Shown: piece after piece, positions 32,958-41,049 of the stretch
Layout of the letters: every line of letters starts with the position of its first letter
How positions within the stretch are numbered: position 1 is the stretch's first letter
Source: Verrucomicrobiaceae bacterium
Lineage (GTDB): Bacteria; Verrucomicrobiota; Verrucomicrobiia; Verrucomicrobiales; Verrucomicrobiaceae
Direction: 5' to 3'
Assembly (NCBI GenBank): GCA_027489965.1
Contig: JAIXZA010000095.1
Span: forward strand, 1-64,000
DNA length: 64,000 nucleotides
Notes under the pieces: generated by a model
The model's input: only the letters and a program-made list of their open reading frames with translations
What the model was told of the DNA's origin: nothing
The model's database searches: none
Position numbers and translations under genes: made by a program

Positions 32958-34213
32958 GAGAGTTCAGAGAGGGTGCCGGTGCTGTCCGCGAATCGATCCT
33001 GTTTCACACCGGCTTGTTTCGACATGGTCAGCCAGAGATCAGCGAGGGGGCGTTTGCCTTCGTAGTGGAAGTGGCCGCGCCTCCAGCCGCCACCGGCGAT
33101 GAGCACCTGGAGGTCTCCGTAATTGTGGCTGTCGCCATCGCTGATGCCGCTGCCCATGACGAGCGTGGTGCTGTCGAGCAGGCCCGTGGCTTTCAGACGA
33201 TCGACGACGTGCGCGTAGAACTGCATGTGGAAGAGGTCGATCTTCGCGAGCTTGTCTTTGGCTTCGTCGCCCTTCGTGTGGGTGATGACGTGGTGGTTCT
33301 GCGGCTTGTCGAAGACGCCGTGATACATGCGGGGGCTGTCCCAACGCTCGGGATCGATGAGCAGCGTGGCGACGCGGGTGAGATCGTTTTGAAAGGCATG
33401 CACGATGAGGTCCGCCATGAGCCGGAGGTAGTCGCCGCGCTGCTCGGGAATGCCTGCTGGCTCCGGCAGCGGCGGCTTGCCGAGGCGCTGCACAGCGGCC
33501 TCGGCACGCTGAATGCGCTGCTCGGTGGCGTGGACGCTTTCGAGGTATTCGCCGAGCTTGGTGCGATCCTCGCCGCCGAGGCGCTTCTCGAAGTCCCTGG
33601 CGCTGGCGAGCACGGTGTCGAGCACGCTTTGCGTGGGGCCGCCGCGGCCCTGGCCGAAGAGGCGCTGAAAGACGGCGCGGGGATTTTTTTCGGTGTTCGC
33701 CGCGTAGCCGGGGGCATACCAGGAGATGCTCTCGAAGTAGCGTGTCTCTTTGTTGTCCGCGAAGTCGTTCGTGCTGAGTTCGAGCGAGGGCAGGGCGCAC
33801 TCGCCGCCGATCTGCCTGGCGATGAACTGATCCAGCGTGGTGTTCGTGGGGAAACCGCCATCGAGTGTCTCTTGAGGTGCCGATGAGGTGAGCCAGCACG
33901 AGCCAGCCTGCGCATGCACACCGGTGCCGGGAACGAACTGGCGATCGAGGCCGGTGACGAAGGTGATGTCGTCTTTGACCTCGGCAAGAGGTTGAAGAGT
34001 CGGAGTTAGAATCAGTTCCTGGTTCTTGGTTGCTGGTTCTTGGTTTTTTGTGAGCAGGTGCTCGGGCAGCAGCTTGGTCTGGAGGTAGCCATTCGGTGTG
34101 TAGATGAAGGCGTAGCGCCTGTTTGTGGCGGCAGGAGCGGCTTTGGCGAGACTTTCGAAGAAAGGAAGGCCGAGCGTGACGCCTGCGGAGCGGAGGAAGA
34201 GGCGGCGGTTCAT
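32954..34213 (-). CDS. DUF1552 (HXXSHH) family secreted protein, divergent motif
   Basis: 419 aa from the ATG at 34213 (signal MNRRLFLRSAGVTLGLPFF...); twelve upstream codons in the longer frame are rejected. The motif region reads KPQNHHVITHTKGDEA, so the HXXSHH spacing is preserved only loosely. Otherwise it is typical: DLIVHAFQNDLTRVATLLIDPE, MGSGISDGDSHNYGDLQVLIAGGG. A family D tandem repeat encodes TKNQEPATKNQEL near residues 57-69. It is separated from its DUF1592 partner (34845) by two + strand genes. Confidence 0.86.
   Translation of the reverse strand: MNRRLFLRSAGVTLGLPFFESLAKAAPAATNRRYAFIYTPNGYLQTKLLPEHLLTKNQEPATKNQELILTPTLQPLAEVKDDITFVTGLDRQFVPGTGVHAQAGSCWLTSSAPQETLDGGFPTNTTLDQFIARQIGGECALPSLELSTNDFADNKETRYFESISWYAPGYAANTEKNPRAVFQRLFGQGRGGPTQSVLDTVLASARDFEKRLGGEDRTKLGEYLESVHATEQRIQRAEAAVQRLGKPPLPEPAGIPEQRGDYLRLMADLIVHAFQNDLTRVATLLIDPERWDSPRMYHGVFDKPQNHHVITHTKGDEAKDKLAKIDLFHMQFYAHVVDRLKATGLLDSTTLVMGSGISDGDSHNYGDLQVLIAGGGWRRGHFHYEGKRPLADLWLTMSKQAGVKQDRFADSTGTLSELS
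34015..34049. repeat. Family D heptanucleotide tandem repeat in the DUF1552 gene
   Basis: GTTCCTG GTTCTTG GTTGCTG GTTCTTG GTTTTTT: four to five heptamers in tandem. Read in frame as NQEPATKNQE on the minus strand. Same unit as at 25776-25812. Confidence 0.75.
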
Positions 34214-34251
34214 GGGTTGCACGGAAAGTGGCGGGCGGTTATACATGGCGC

Positions 34252-34446
34252 ATGAGCACAGCGATTGATCCGAAGCTTCTCAATGATCCTCTCTTCCGCG
34301 AACTGATGGCGGAGGGGCTGGCGATGCAGGATCGCTTTGCGGCGGAGCCTGTGTATGCGAAAACAGGGAAGGGCTTCTTGAAGAGCGCTGGCGTCGAGGA
34401 ACTGAAAAAGATCAAAGAGGCTCAAAACCAAGCCGGGAGGAAGTGA
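34252..34446 (+). CDS. Small hypothetical protein (64 aa)
   Basis: 64 aa from the ATG at 34252; a frame start at 34228 is rejected as it overlaps the divergent gene's leader. Predicted helical and charged, ending LKSAGVEELKKIKEAQNQAGRK. No family recognised. The next + strand gene begins 3 bp after its stop, so the two form a coupled pair lying between a DUF1592 gene and its DUF1552 partner, both on the other strand. Confidence 0.55.
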   Translation: MSTAIDPKLLNDPLFRELMAEGLAMQDRFAAEPVYAKTGKGFLKSAGVEELKKIKEAQNQAGRK

Positions 34447-34449
34447 GCC

Positions 34450-34833
34450 ATGTCTGCGACCCGATCGTGGCTGGCAGACTTTGACTGGCCGATGGTGACT
34501 GCGCAGAACGCCGTGCTCTGCATGGCGAAAAACGCCCTTCACAAGCCGACCTCCGATGGCCACGAGGCGACCAAGACGCTGTGGGAGGCGAATCACAGGC
34601 TGGAGATGCGATTGGATGCGGCGGTGGATCTTTGTCGTCGCTGCCATCGCATGGCTCCGTTCTGCTTTTATAACGGCAACACCTTTGCCTCGATCATTGC
34701 ACTGGTGATCCGAAAGCTCAATCTGCCTGCGGAGCAGGCGCACATCATCCGCAGTCTCGCAGGCCACATCGTGGCCGGTGTGGCCTCGGAGGAGGAGGTG
34801 CGGGCGTTTCGCGAGTTTTGTGACGGGATGTGA
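34450..34833 (+). CDS. Hypothetical cytosolic protein (127 aa)
   Basis: 127 aa, probably alpha-helical, with WEANHRLEMRLDAAVDLCRRCHRM and a C-terminal LNLPAEQAHIIRSLAGHIVAGVASEEEVRAF. It contains CRRCH, but with no export signal a heme role is unlikely; a metal site is possible. No family recognised. It is coupled to the 64-aa gene upstream and converges with the DUF1592 gene after 11 bp. Confidence 0.55.
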   Translation: MSATRSWLADFDWPMVTAQNAVLCMAKNALHKPTSDGHEATKTLWEANHRLEMRLDAAVDLCRRCHRMAPFCFYNGNTFASIIALVIRKLNLPAEQAHIIRSLAGHIVAGVASEEEVRAFREFCDGM

Positions 34834-34844
34834 CATGATGGGGT

Positions 34845-37586
34845 TCAAGACCTCACATGGGTGAAGGGATAGCTTTTCGCGATCTCGACGATGACGCGGC
34901 TGAACCTCCAGCCATCGGCTTTCGCGGCCTGCTCGATCTTTTCGACGACGGGCATGTCGTGCAGGTGCAGCTCGCGGCCGAGGGCGTAGCCGAGCAGGTG
35001 CTCGATGAAGCCGCGGGTGAACTCATGAGGCTTCGCGGTGATGAGCGCCTTGAAGCCGGCGGGGCCGTCGAAGGGCTGGCCGGACCATTCGCTCGCGGCA
35101 TCGGCCCTGTCATTCCACTGACCGATGGGATCGAATCGCTCCAAAGCGAAGCCGGGCGGGTCGAGGCGGATGTGGCAGGAGTAGCAAGCGGCTTTGTTGC
35201 GATGCGCCTCGAAGCGCTGGCGCACGCTCATCTGTTGCGCGGCCTCCTTCGTGTCGTTCTCGATGGCAAAGGCCACCTTGGGCTCGGTGGGCGGGCGGTT
35301 GAAGAGGGTTTCGAGCATCCACGCGCCGCGTTTCACCGGGCTGGTGCGGAAGGGCAGCGAGGTGATGAGCATCGGCGCGGCCATGCCGGCAAAGCCGCCG
35401 CGATTCGCGTCGGTGAGCCTCACGCGATGCCACTGGCCGCCTTCGCTTTTGTTTTTCACCTCGCGTGTGGGGTCGCCGCCGGTGCTGGCGGGGATGACCC
35501 GTGACTCGTTGCTCAAAGGAATGCCGTAGAGCCTGGCGAGGCCGGCATTCAGCCAGGTGTAATCGGCGGCGATGAAGTCGAGGATGCTGCGGTCCTCCAC
35601 CTGCACGGTTTCAAACAGCAGCAACGCCTCGGTGAGCATGGCGCCATGCAGCGTGCTCTTGCCCTGCGGGCCGGAGTAGAAGGACTTGAAGAGGTCCGGG
35701 TCCGGTTTCGCGGTGGAGAGCTGATCGAGCCGCAGCCACTGCACGGCAAAAGATTCGCTCAGCTCGCGGGAACGCGGGTCTTTGAGCATGCGGCGCGTTT
35801 GAGCGTCAAGCACGGCGGGATCGCGCAGCCTGCCGGATCGAGCGAGAGCGAGTAGTTCCTCATCGGGAATGGACGACCACAAAAACGCGGCTAGTCGCGT
35901 GGCGAATTCGTGATCCTCCAGCGGAGATACTTTGGCGTCTCCTGGCATGCCATTGGCCTCGATGTAAAGAAAGGCCGGCGAAGCCAGCACGGCGGCGGCC
36001 GTGGCTTTCATGGCCTCGACCTCGGTTTTGCCACGTTTTTGCTCCGCTTCAAAAAGGGCGATGAAGCGGCCAGCCTCGTCTTCCGACACGGGACGACGAA
36101 AAGCACGCTCCATGAAGGCGCTGAGACGTTCGCCGGGAGAAAGTAGTTTGGGCTTTAGCCCAATCGGCTGGTTATGAAGAGGTTTTTTTGGGCTAAAGCC
36201 CAAACTACTTTTCGCCTTGCCGCTGGTGATGAAGCCGAGGTCGTCGAGCACGAGATAATCACCGGTGAAGCGCGAGCCATCCACGAGCAGGGATTTCACA
36301 CCTTCGCCCGGCACGGCGGCGAAGCTGAAGAAGGTCGTGCCCGCCGGGCCTTCGGCGATCATCGCGCTCACGCTGCTGTCGGTGTCGTCGGTGAACTTCG
36401 CCGTGAGCGTCACCTGGCCCGACTGGCTTTTGCGACCGAGCACAAAGACGCTCAGTCGCGTGACCGCCTCGTCCTCGTCGCCGTTTTCGATGCGGAAAGT
36501 CAGCTCGAAGCTCTTTTCGCCCTTGGTTTGATTCGTGAAGATGCGCGAGCCCGAGGTGGCCTTGACGGTGGCAAAGCCTGCGAGCCAAAGATCGGCGTTC
36601 GGATTGATCGTCAGCGCCTTCGCACCACCTGCGAAGCTCGTGCGCAGCAGGCCACCCTTGGCTGGAACGGTGGCGACCTTGCCCGCGCCATCGCCGGAGT
36701 CGAAGACACCTCCGATGCCGTCATCAAAAGCCTCCTGCACATCGGTGAAGAATGCCTGCGGGGCATTGTCCGCGATGCCTTCCGCTTTTTTCCACTGCTG
36801 CGCATCCCGCGCCAGCGTGCGAGCGGCCATGAAGTTCAGCGCACCCTTTGGCGAGGCATTTGCGACCGACTGTTTCTCGAACTTCATGCCGAACAAATGC
36901 GCCGCGATCTCGCTGCGCGTGACCAGCTCCGGAGCGTTCACGATCTCCGTGGCGGCGGCGAGGTATTTCTCCAGCAGCAGCGGAGAGAAATCCATCGCAT
37001 CACCGCGATTGCGATAGCCGTGCTCCGCGCGGTTGTCCCCCGGCAGTCCGAGCTGGCGGCAGAGCACCGGATACTTTTGTCCATACTCACGCAGGGGCAC
37101 TTTCACGGCGTCTGGAATCTTGCCGCTGGCAGGCTGGAAGTAGGATTTATCGCTCAGCGGCAGGCGCTCGGAAAACATGAACACATCCACATCCAGGCCG
37201 AAGAGGTCGCGCACGGCATTGTTATACTCCAGCCGCGTCAACCGCCGCAGCGCGGGCTTTCCTGGATCAGCAGCACCCAAAGCCGGATCAGGCCGTGCAG
37301 CGATGTCCATGATCCACGTCATCAATTCCAGCCGCTGCGCCTCGGTCGGCTGCGACTTCTGCTTCGGCGGCGGCATCTGGTGCGACTCGATTTTCTCATA
37401 AACCGCCCGCCACACTTCCCGATCCCTCATCACTGCCGCCTCATCCGTGAAGCGCGAGAGATCGAGGCCACCTTTCTTTGCATCGCTATCGTGGCAATCC
37501 AAGCATTGCATCTCCAAAAACCCACGAAAGTCCGCCGCCATTGCGGAACAAGTCAGCAGGATGATCGCAAGCGTCGGAAATCTCAT
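34845..37586 (-). CDS. DUF1592-type protein (PSCyt/PSD)
   Basis: 913 aa, signal MRFPTLAIILLTCSAMAA. N-terminal heme motif QCLDCHD (C28, C31, H32); DUF1587-like LRRLTRLEYNNAVRDLFGLD; a central beta-rich region; DUF1595/DUF1592-like (FMERAFRRPVSEDE, LAAFLWSSIPDEELL); DUF1588-like FRTSPVKRGAWMLETLFNRPP with ACYSCH; DUF1585-like LLGYALGRELHLHD. A perfect-looking family A repeat (36139-36212) is inserted in frame before the DUF1595/DUF1592-like part. It is the partner of the DUF1552 gene at 32954, from which the small + strand pair separates it. Confidence 0.88.
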   Translation of the reverse strand: MRFPTLAIILLTCSAMAADFRGFLEMQCLDCHDSDAKKGGLDLSRFTDEAAVMRDREVWRAVYEKIESHQMPPPKQKSQPTEAQRLELMTWIMDIAARPDPALGAADPGKPALRRLTRLEYNNAVRDLFGLDVDVFMFSERLPLSDKSYFQPASGKIPDAVKVPLREYGQKYPVLCRQLGLPGDNRAEHGYRNRGDAMDFSPLLLEKYLAAATEIVNAPELVTRSEIAAHLFGMKFEKQSVANASPKGALNFMAARTLARDAQQWKKAEGIADNAPQAFFTDVQEAFDDGIGGVFDSGDGAGKVATVPAKGGLLRTSFAGGAKALTINPNADLWLAGFATVKATSGSRIFTNQTKGEKSFELTFRIENGDEDEAVTRLSVFVLGRKSQSGQVTLTAKFTDDTDSSVSAMIAEGPAGTTFFSFAAVPGEGVKSLLVDGSRFTGDYLVLDDLGFITSGKAKSSLGFSPKKPLHNQPIGLKPKLLSPGERLSAFMERAFRRPVSEDEAGRFIALFEAEQKRGKTEVEAMKATAAAVLASPAFLYIEANGMPGDAKVSPLEDHEFATRLAAFLWSSIPDEELLALARSGRLRDPAVLDAQTRRMLKDPRSRELSESFAVQWLRLDQLSTAKPDPDLFKSFYSGPQGKSTLHGAMLTEALLLFETVQVEDRSILDFIAADYTWLNAGLARLYGIPLSNESRVIPASTGGDPTREVKNKSEGGQWHRVRLTDANRGGFAGMAAPMLITSLPFRTSPVKRGAWMLETLFNRPPTEPKVAFAIENDTKEAAQQMSVRQRFEAHRNKAACYSCHIRLDPPGFALERFDPIGQWNDRADAASEWSGQPFDGPAGFKALITAKPHEFTRGFIEHLLGYALGRELHLHDMPVVEKIEQAAKADGWRFSRVIVEIAKSYPFTHVRS
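36139..36212. repeat. Family A double hairpin in the DUF1592 gene (best copy)
   Basis: The arms 36139-36163 (GAAAGTAGTTTGGGCTTTAG...) and 36188-36212 are inverted copies, 24 of 25 matching; each contains TTGGGCT-TTA-GCCCAA or its complement. The whole 74 bp are open on the minus strand, giving KSSLGFSPKKPLH and NQPIGLKPKLLS. TTCGCC occurs near both ends, a possible target duplication. Confidence 0.9.
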
Positions 37587-37650
37587 GTCCTCGGGTAACG
37601 CGAGGTGAAGGTGAATCCTGACATCAGCCGCAGCGCCCAGTCTCCCTCTG

Positions 37651-37746
37651 CTACCTCAACTCAGCCACGCCATCCGTAATCAAGAGCACCAGCTTCTTGA
37701 ACTGAAGCCGCTCACCGGCCTTCACGGCTTTCTGGTAAAGGCTCAC
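37651..37746 (-). pseudogene. Remnant of a sialidase-like gene
   Basis: The minus strand reads VSLYQKAVKAGERLQFKKLV then LLITDGVAELR and a stop. This matches the internal segment VSLYRKAVKAGERFQFKKMV of the sialidase at 20010-23072, so it is the end of a related gene that has otherwise been lost. It lies in the gap between the DUF1592 and LamG genes; I see no other feature in the rest of that gap. Confidence 0.7.
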
Positions 37747-37834
37747 GGCTTATAATTTCTCCAAGTCGAAGAGATGCAGTCAACGCTGAGTTTGTGCTTC
37801 ATGGGTTCAAAGGACGGGCTCTTTGGAATACAGG

Positions 37835-40615
37835 TCAGCGAAGCGGAAGGTCTCCGAGTTTTAGCCGAAGTGTCGTGTCCTCACGGAGTGTGGCGTTGAG
37901 CCAAAAAACGCGTCCATCCCAGGCGTAGTCGGTGGCGGCGAGTTCGCGTCCGTTCAGTTCTACGCGTGCCAGTATCTTTGGCGCACCTTGTAGTTCGAAG
38001 ACGGGATGAACGCAGGGTGTTGCGGGCTTGAGGGTGAGCGTGACCTCGGGCTTTTCGACGGTTAGGAGCGTGGCGCGGCGTTCGGTGTTGTAGGATGGGC
38101 TTTGCAAAAGTGCGCCTTCGGCCTGGATCTGCGGTGGCGAGGCGAAGCTGCGGGACCATTCGAGGAGGCGTGTGTCATCGGCGTCGCTGAGGCCGATGAG
38201 CCAGGCCCATTTTTCGACCTGCATCTTGCGGGTGACGCCGAGGGCGTCGGGCATGTCGGCGGTGCGGCTTTCCAAGGGCTGCGGACGACGGTGGCCCCAG
38301 GACATCATGGCGTTGTGCGCGGGGGTCATGGAAGCGAGGTCGTCGATGTTGATGCCGGTGGGTTTGCGTCGGGCGAGCGGGAGATGATTGCCCCAATAGA
38401 ATGGCGTGACCATTTGACCCTGACTGTAGAACGGGCGGTAGGCGGTGGAGGGCAGTCGCTTCCAGCCGGGGTTGAAGTAGATCGCCGATAAGGGCTCGTG
38501 CGTGCCAAAGCGGATGCGGTAGAGTGGCGGGAGTTCGCCGGAGAGCAGCTTTTCGTAATCGCGCTCTTGGTCGAGAATGGGGAACTTCAACTCGTGCTTG
38601 GTGCCATCGCGGAAGAGCACGTCCACGAGGTTTTCCGGCAGCACGCGGAGCGGATAGGCGGCGGGCGGCGTGAGGATGAGCAGTTCCTCGATCTCGTATT
38701 CGGCCTTGGGTTCGCTTTGCAGCGTGACGGTGCGTGACCCGAAGCCGTCGGGGTAAAAATAAAAATCCTCGGTCGCGGTTTCGCCCCAGACTTTGTAGTT
38801 GAGGTCGCAGGGCTGCGCGGTCCAGCGGACGTGGACGCGGGCGGCGGTGGATTCGATGATCTCGACGCGGCTGCGGCGCAGTTCCTTGTCGGAGGCGGCG
38901 TCGATGCAGTCCAGGCCATCCGGTCTGCGGGGTGCTTCGGCGAACTCGAAGTTGAGTGCGGTGTTGTGCTTCCCGGCCCAGAAAGGTGTGTAGGCCGCGC
39001 CGCGCCAGAAGACGAAGCGCGAGCCGTTCGGCAACGCGACGACGACATCCTTCCGCTCCGGCGCCCAGGCTTTGTCATAAGGCATTTCGGTCACTTCATC
39101 CGGGCCGGAATAGGAGAGCAGCGGGTAGTCGTAGCGCAGCTTCGTCTCGATGGCCCCGAAGGCGGGCAGCTTCGGCGTATCCTGCACGAGCATGGTCGTG
39201 ATGGTTTTGTGCCAGAGCTCTCGGCCCTGAGCATCACGGATCGTCACATGCAGCGTGTCGCGATGCTTCGTGAAAGCCGGAGGCGGCAAAGCGATCTTCC
39301 ATTCGGTGCGGATGCCTTTTGGCAACTCGACTGCGGCTTTGGTTGGCCGATCCGGCGAAGACTCAAACCACGCGACCACCTCCGCGCCACGAACCTTCTC
39401 CTTGCTGGAAAACACGGCGAGGGTCACGCGAGCCTGCTGCTTCGGCCCAAGCACCAGCCAGTCAGCAGGCGGCAAAATCGCACCGAGATCGACGGGATTC
39501 ATCACCGGATCAGCCGCGGCTTCCGCGTCCGCTTCAAAAGCCGGGCGCTCGACCTTCCAGCGGGCGCGCTCGATGGCCTTGCCGTCCTTATCTTTGGCGA
39601 GCAGCACCAGTTCCTCCGGCGCGGGCGAGGTGGTGAAGGTCACGCGTGCGGTGAAGGGGGAGTTACCGGAGAGATCGAGCGCTTTCCGCTCCACCTCCTT
39701 GCCCTCGCGATACGCCGCGAGCCAGTGCTCCGGGACTGGTCGAGTGTCGCTGGCGAACTGCACGATCACCGGAGTCAGGCCGACTCGCTCCACGCCGAAG
39801 GGCGGACGCCAGGGATGCCCCGGATCGAATTGAAAGCTCGTCGCGGAGGTCACGGCCTTGCCTTGCCGAGCCACGTTGCCGGGATGCTCAAAGAGATGGC
39901 GGATGTCTCCGGCTTTCAGGGCTTCGTCGTAGATTTGCAGTTCATCGAGGAGCCCACGCAAATGCGAGCGCACATAGCGCCATGTGTCGCCATCGGCGCG
40001 GCAGCCGATCCGCAGCACGCTGTCCGGCGCGTCGGGCTTCAGCATGAAATCGCCGCCCCGGAACGTGCCTTTGTCCGCCGGAGTCTTGCCTTGGCCGTCC
40101 ACGTAGAGCGTAAAATGCGGAGCCTCCGCCGCGCGATAGGTCACCGCGATGTGATGCCATCCGCCATCGTTCGGCACGAGGCCGTTCGAGGCGCGGAAGT
40201 TCGTGATCCACTCGCCCTGGCCCTCGCCATGCACTTGCAGGCCCTCGATGCCGAAGACGCCGACGAACTTGTCGGGCGCGGCGGTCAGATCGGCGCGGCC
40301 TTTGAAGAGCACCGGCATCTCAGCGTAGTAGTTTCCCACGTTGACCCAGGTCGCGAGGGTGAAGTCGCGGCTGAAATCAATCGCCGAAGGGTTCGCCAGC
40401 TCGATGCCTGCGTTGACCTTTTCGATCACCACCGCGTTGCCGACGCGTCCGGGAGCAAAGGCAGGCGCAAGCTTCGGATCGACCGGACGGCCATCGTGTT
40501 GACCGGTGACGTCCTTCAAATCGCCGTCGAAGCGGAAATGCGCGACGAGGTCGGCGCGGGCAGCCATCGGCGCGAGGAGGAGCAGGGTGGTGAGGAGAGG
40601 GAGTGTGAAGCGCAT
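37835..40615 (-). CDS. Secreted LamG-domain protein, large C-terminal region unknown
   Basis: 926 aa, signal MRFTLPLLTTLLLLAPMAARA. Residues ~22-245 are a LamG/concanavalin-like domain (DLVAHFRFDGDLKDVTGQHDG, DFTLATWVNVGNY, HHIAVTYR). The rest (~300-926) is beta-rich with no motif I can name; phrases such as YDYPLLSYSGPDEVTEMPYD suggest a large glycan-binding or hydrolytic module. LamG domains bind sugars or serve as adhesins. The N-terminal RADLVAHFR is repeated in the chimeric remnant at 44445-44585. Confidence 0.7.
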   Translation of the reverse strand: MRFTLPLLTTLLLLAPMAARADLVAHFRFDGDLKDVTGQHDGRPVDPKLAPAFAPGRVGNAVVIEKVNAGIELANPSAIDFSRDFTLATWVNVGNYYAEMPVLFKGRADLTAAPDKFVGVFGIEGLQVHGEGQGEWITNFRASNGLVPNDGGWHHIAVTYRAAEAPHFTLYVDGQGKTPADKGTFRGGDFMLKPDAPDSVLRIGCRADGDTWRYVRSHLRGLLDELQIYDEALKAGDIRHLFEHPGNVARQGKAVTSATSFQFDPGHPWRPPFGVERVGLTPVIVQFASDTRPVPEHWLAAYREGKEVERKALDLSGNSPFTARVTFTTSPAPEELVLLAKDKDGKAIERARWKVERPAFEADAEAAADPVMNPVDLGAILPPADWLVLGPKQQARVTLAVFSSKEKVRGAEVVAWFESSPDRPTKAAVELPKGIRTEWKIALPPPAFTKHRDTLHVTIRDAQGRELWHKTITTMLVQDTPKLPAFGAIETKLRYDYPLLSYSGPDEVTEMPYDKAWAPERKDVVVALPNGSRFVFWRGAAYTPFWAGKHNTALNFEFAEAPRRPDGLDCIDAASDKELRRSRVEIIESTAARVHVRWTAQPCDLNYKVWGETATEDFYFYPDGFGSRTVTLQSEPKAEYEIEELLILTPPAAYPLRVLPENLVDVLFRDGTKHELKFPILDQERDYEKLLSGELPPLYRIRFGTHEPLSAIYFNPGWKRLPSTAYRPFYSQGQMVTPFYWGNHLPLARRKPTGINIDDLASMTPAHNAMMSWGHRRPQPLESRTADMPDALGVTRKMQVEKWAWLIGLSDADDTRLLEWSRSFASPPQIQAEGALLQSPSYNTERRATLLTVEKPEVTLTLKPATPCVHPVFELQGAPKILARVELNGRELAATDYAWDGRVFWLNATLREDTTLRLKLGDLPLR

Positions 40616-41049
40616 GGATTCAGGTCATAGAGATACCCGCACACGCCGTCTAATCTTCGGAGGGGCATACGACTATCTTCACAATGCCCATTACCTTCAG
40701 GGCAATGACCACCGCCCGCTCAAGCAGGCGCTATCCACGACGGCAGCGATCTTTACCAAGCGGCCTCGCTGGCAATGAGATGCGGTTGTCTGAGGCCATA
40801 GGGCGTTTGGGGCTAGTGGTTGTGGCGAAACCCTCCCAAACGAACCCCGGCGTGAGGTCATCTCACGCCAACCCAGAGTCGTATGACATCGGTTGCGGCA
40901 TGGGTCCAGAGTTTGCCGGAAATGCCCTCGCTTTGGCAAGGGCAAAAAATCACGCCGTGGCACTCCAAATCAAAAAGGGCAGAAAGCGATAGGTGCTGGC
41001 TTTGCCTCCCTCTAGCGGCTAACTCCAAACTCTGACCCACCTAACAACC
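40616..41049. other. 434-bp intergenic region between divergent genes
   Basis: No convincing gene. It contains a hairpin (40849-40869) and should carry the promoters for the LamG gene and for the DUF3883-like gene. Short open frames here look like noise. Confidence 0.5.
40849..40869. terminator. Stem-loop in the divergent intergenic region
   Basis: GGCGTGAG-GTCAT-CTCACGCC is a perfect 8-bp stem with a 5-nt loop. It has no T run and lies between divergent genes, so a regulatory or protein-binding role is as likely as termination. Confidence 0.3.

Noticed and set aside
34612..34720. CRRCH motif in the 127-aa protein as a heme site
   Set aside because: The protein has no export signal, and cytosolic CxxCH is not normally heme-loaded.
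36139..36212. Family A elements as intrinsic terminators
   Set aside because: They lie in the middle of intact reading frames and lack T runs after the stem.
36139..36212. Palindromic repeats as a CRISPR array
   Set aside because: Copies are dispersed singly, have no regular spacers, and no cas genes are present.
38831..40630. Long open frame (599 codons) on the + strand over the LamG gene
   Set aside because: It mirrors the LamG coding strand; the LamG protein has a signal peptide and recognisable domain, whereas this frame is arginine-rich noise.
40684..40992. 102-codon open frame in the divergent intergenic region
   Set aside because: Contains the stem-loop sequence and shows no protein-like composition.
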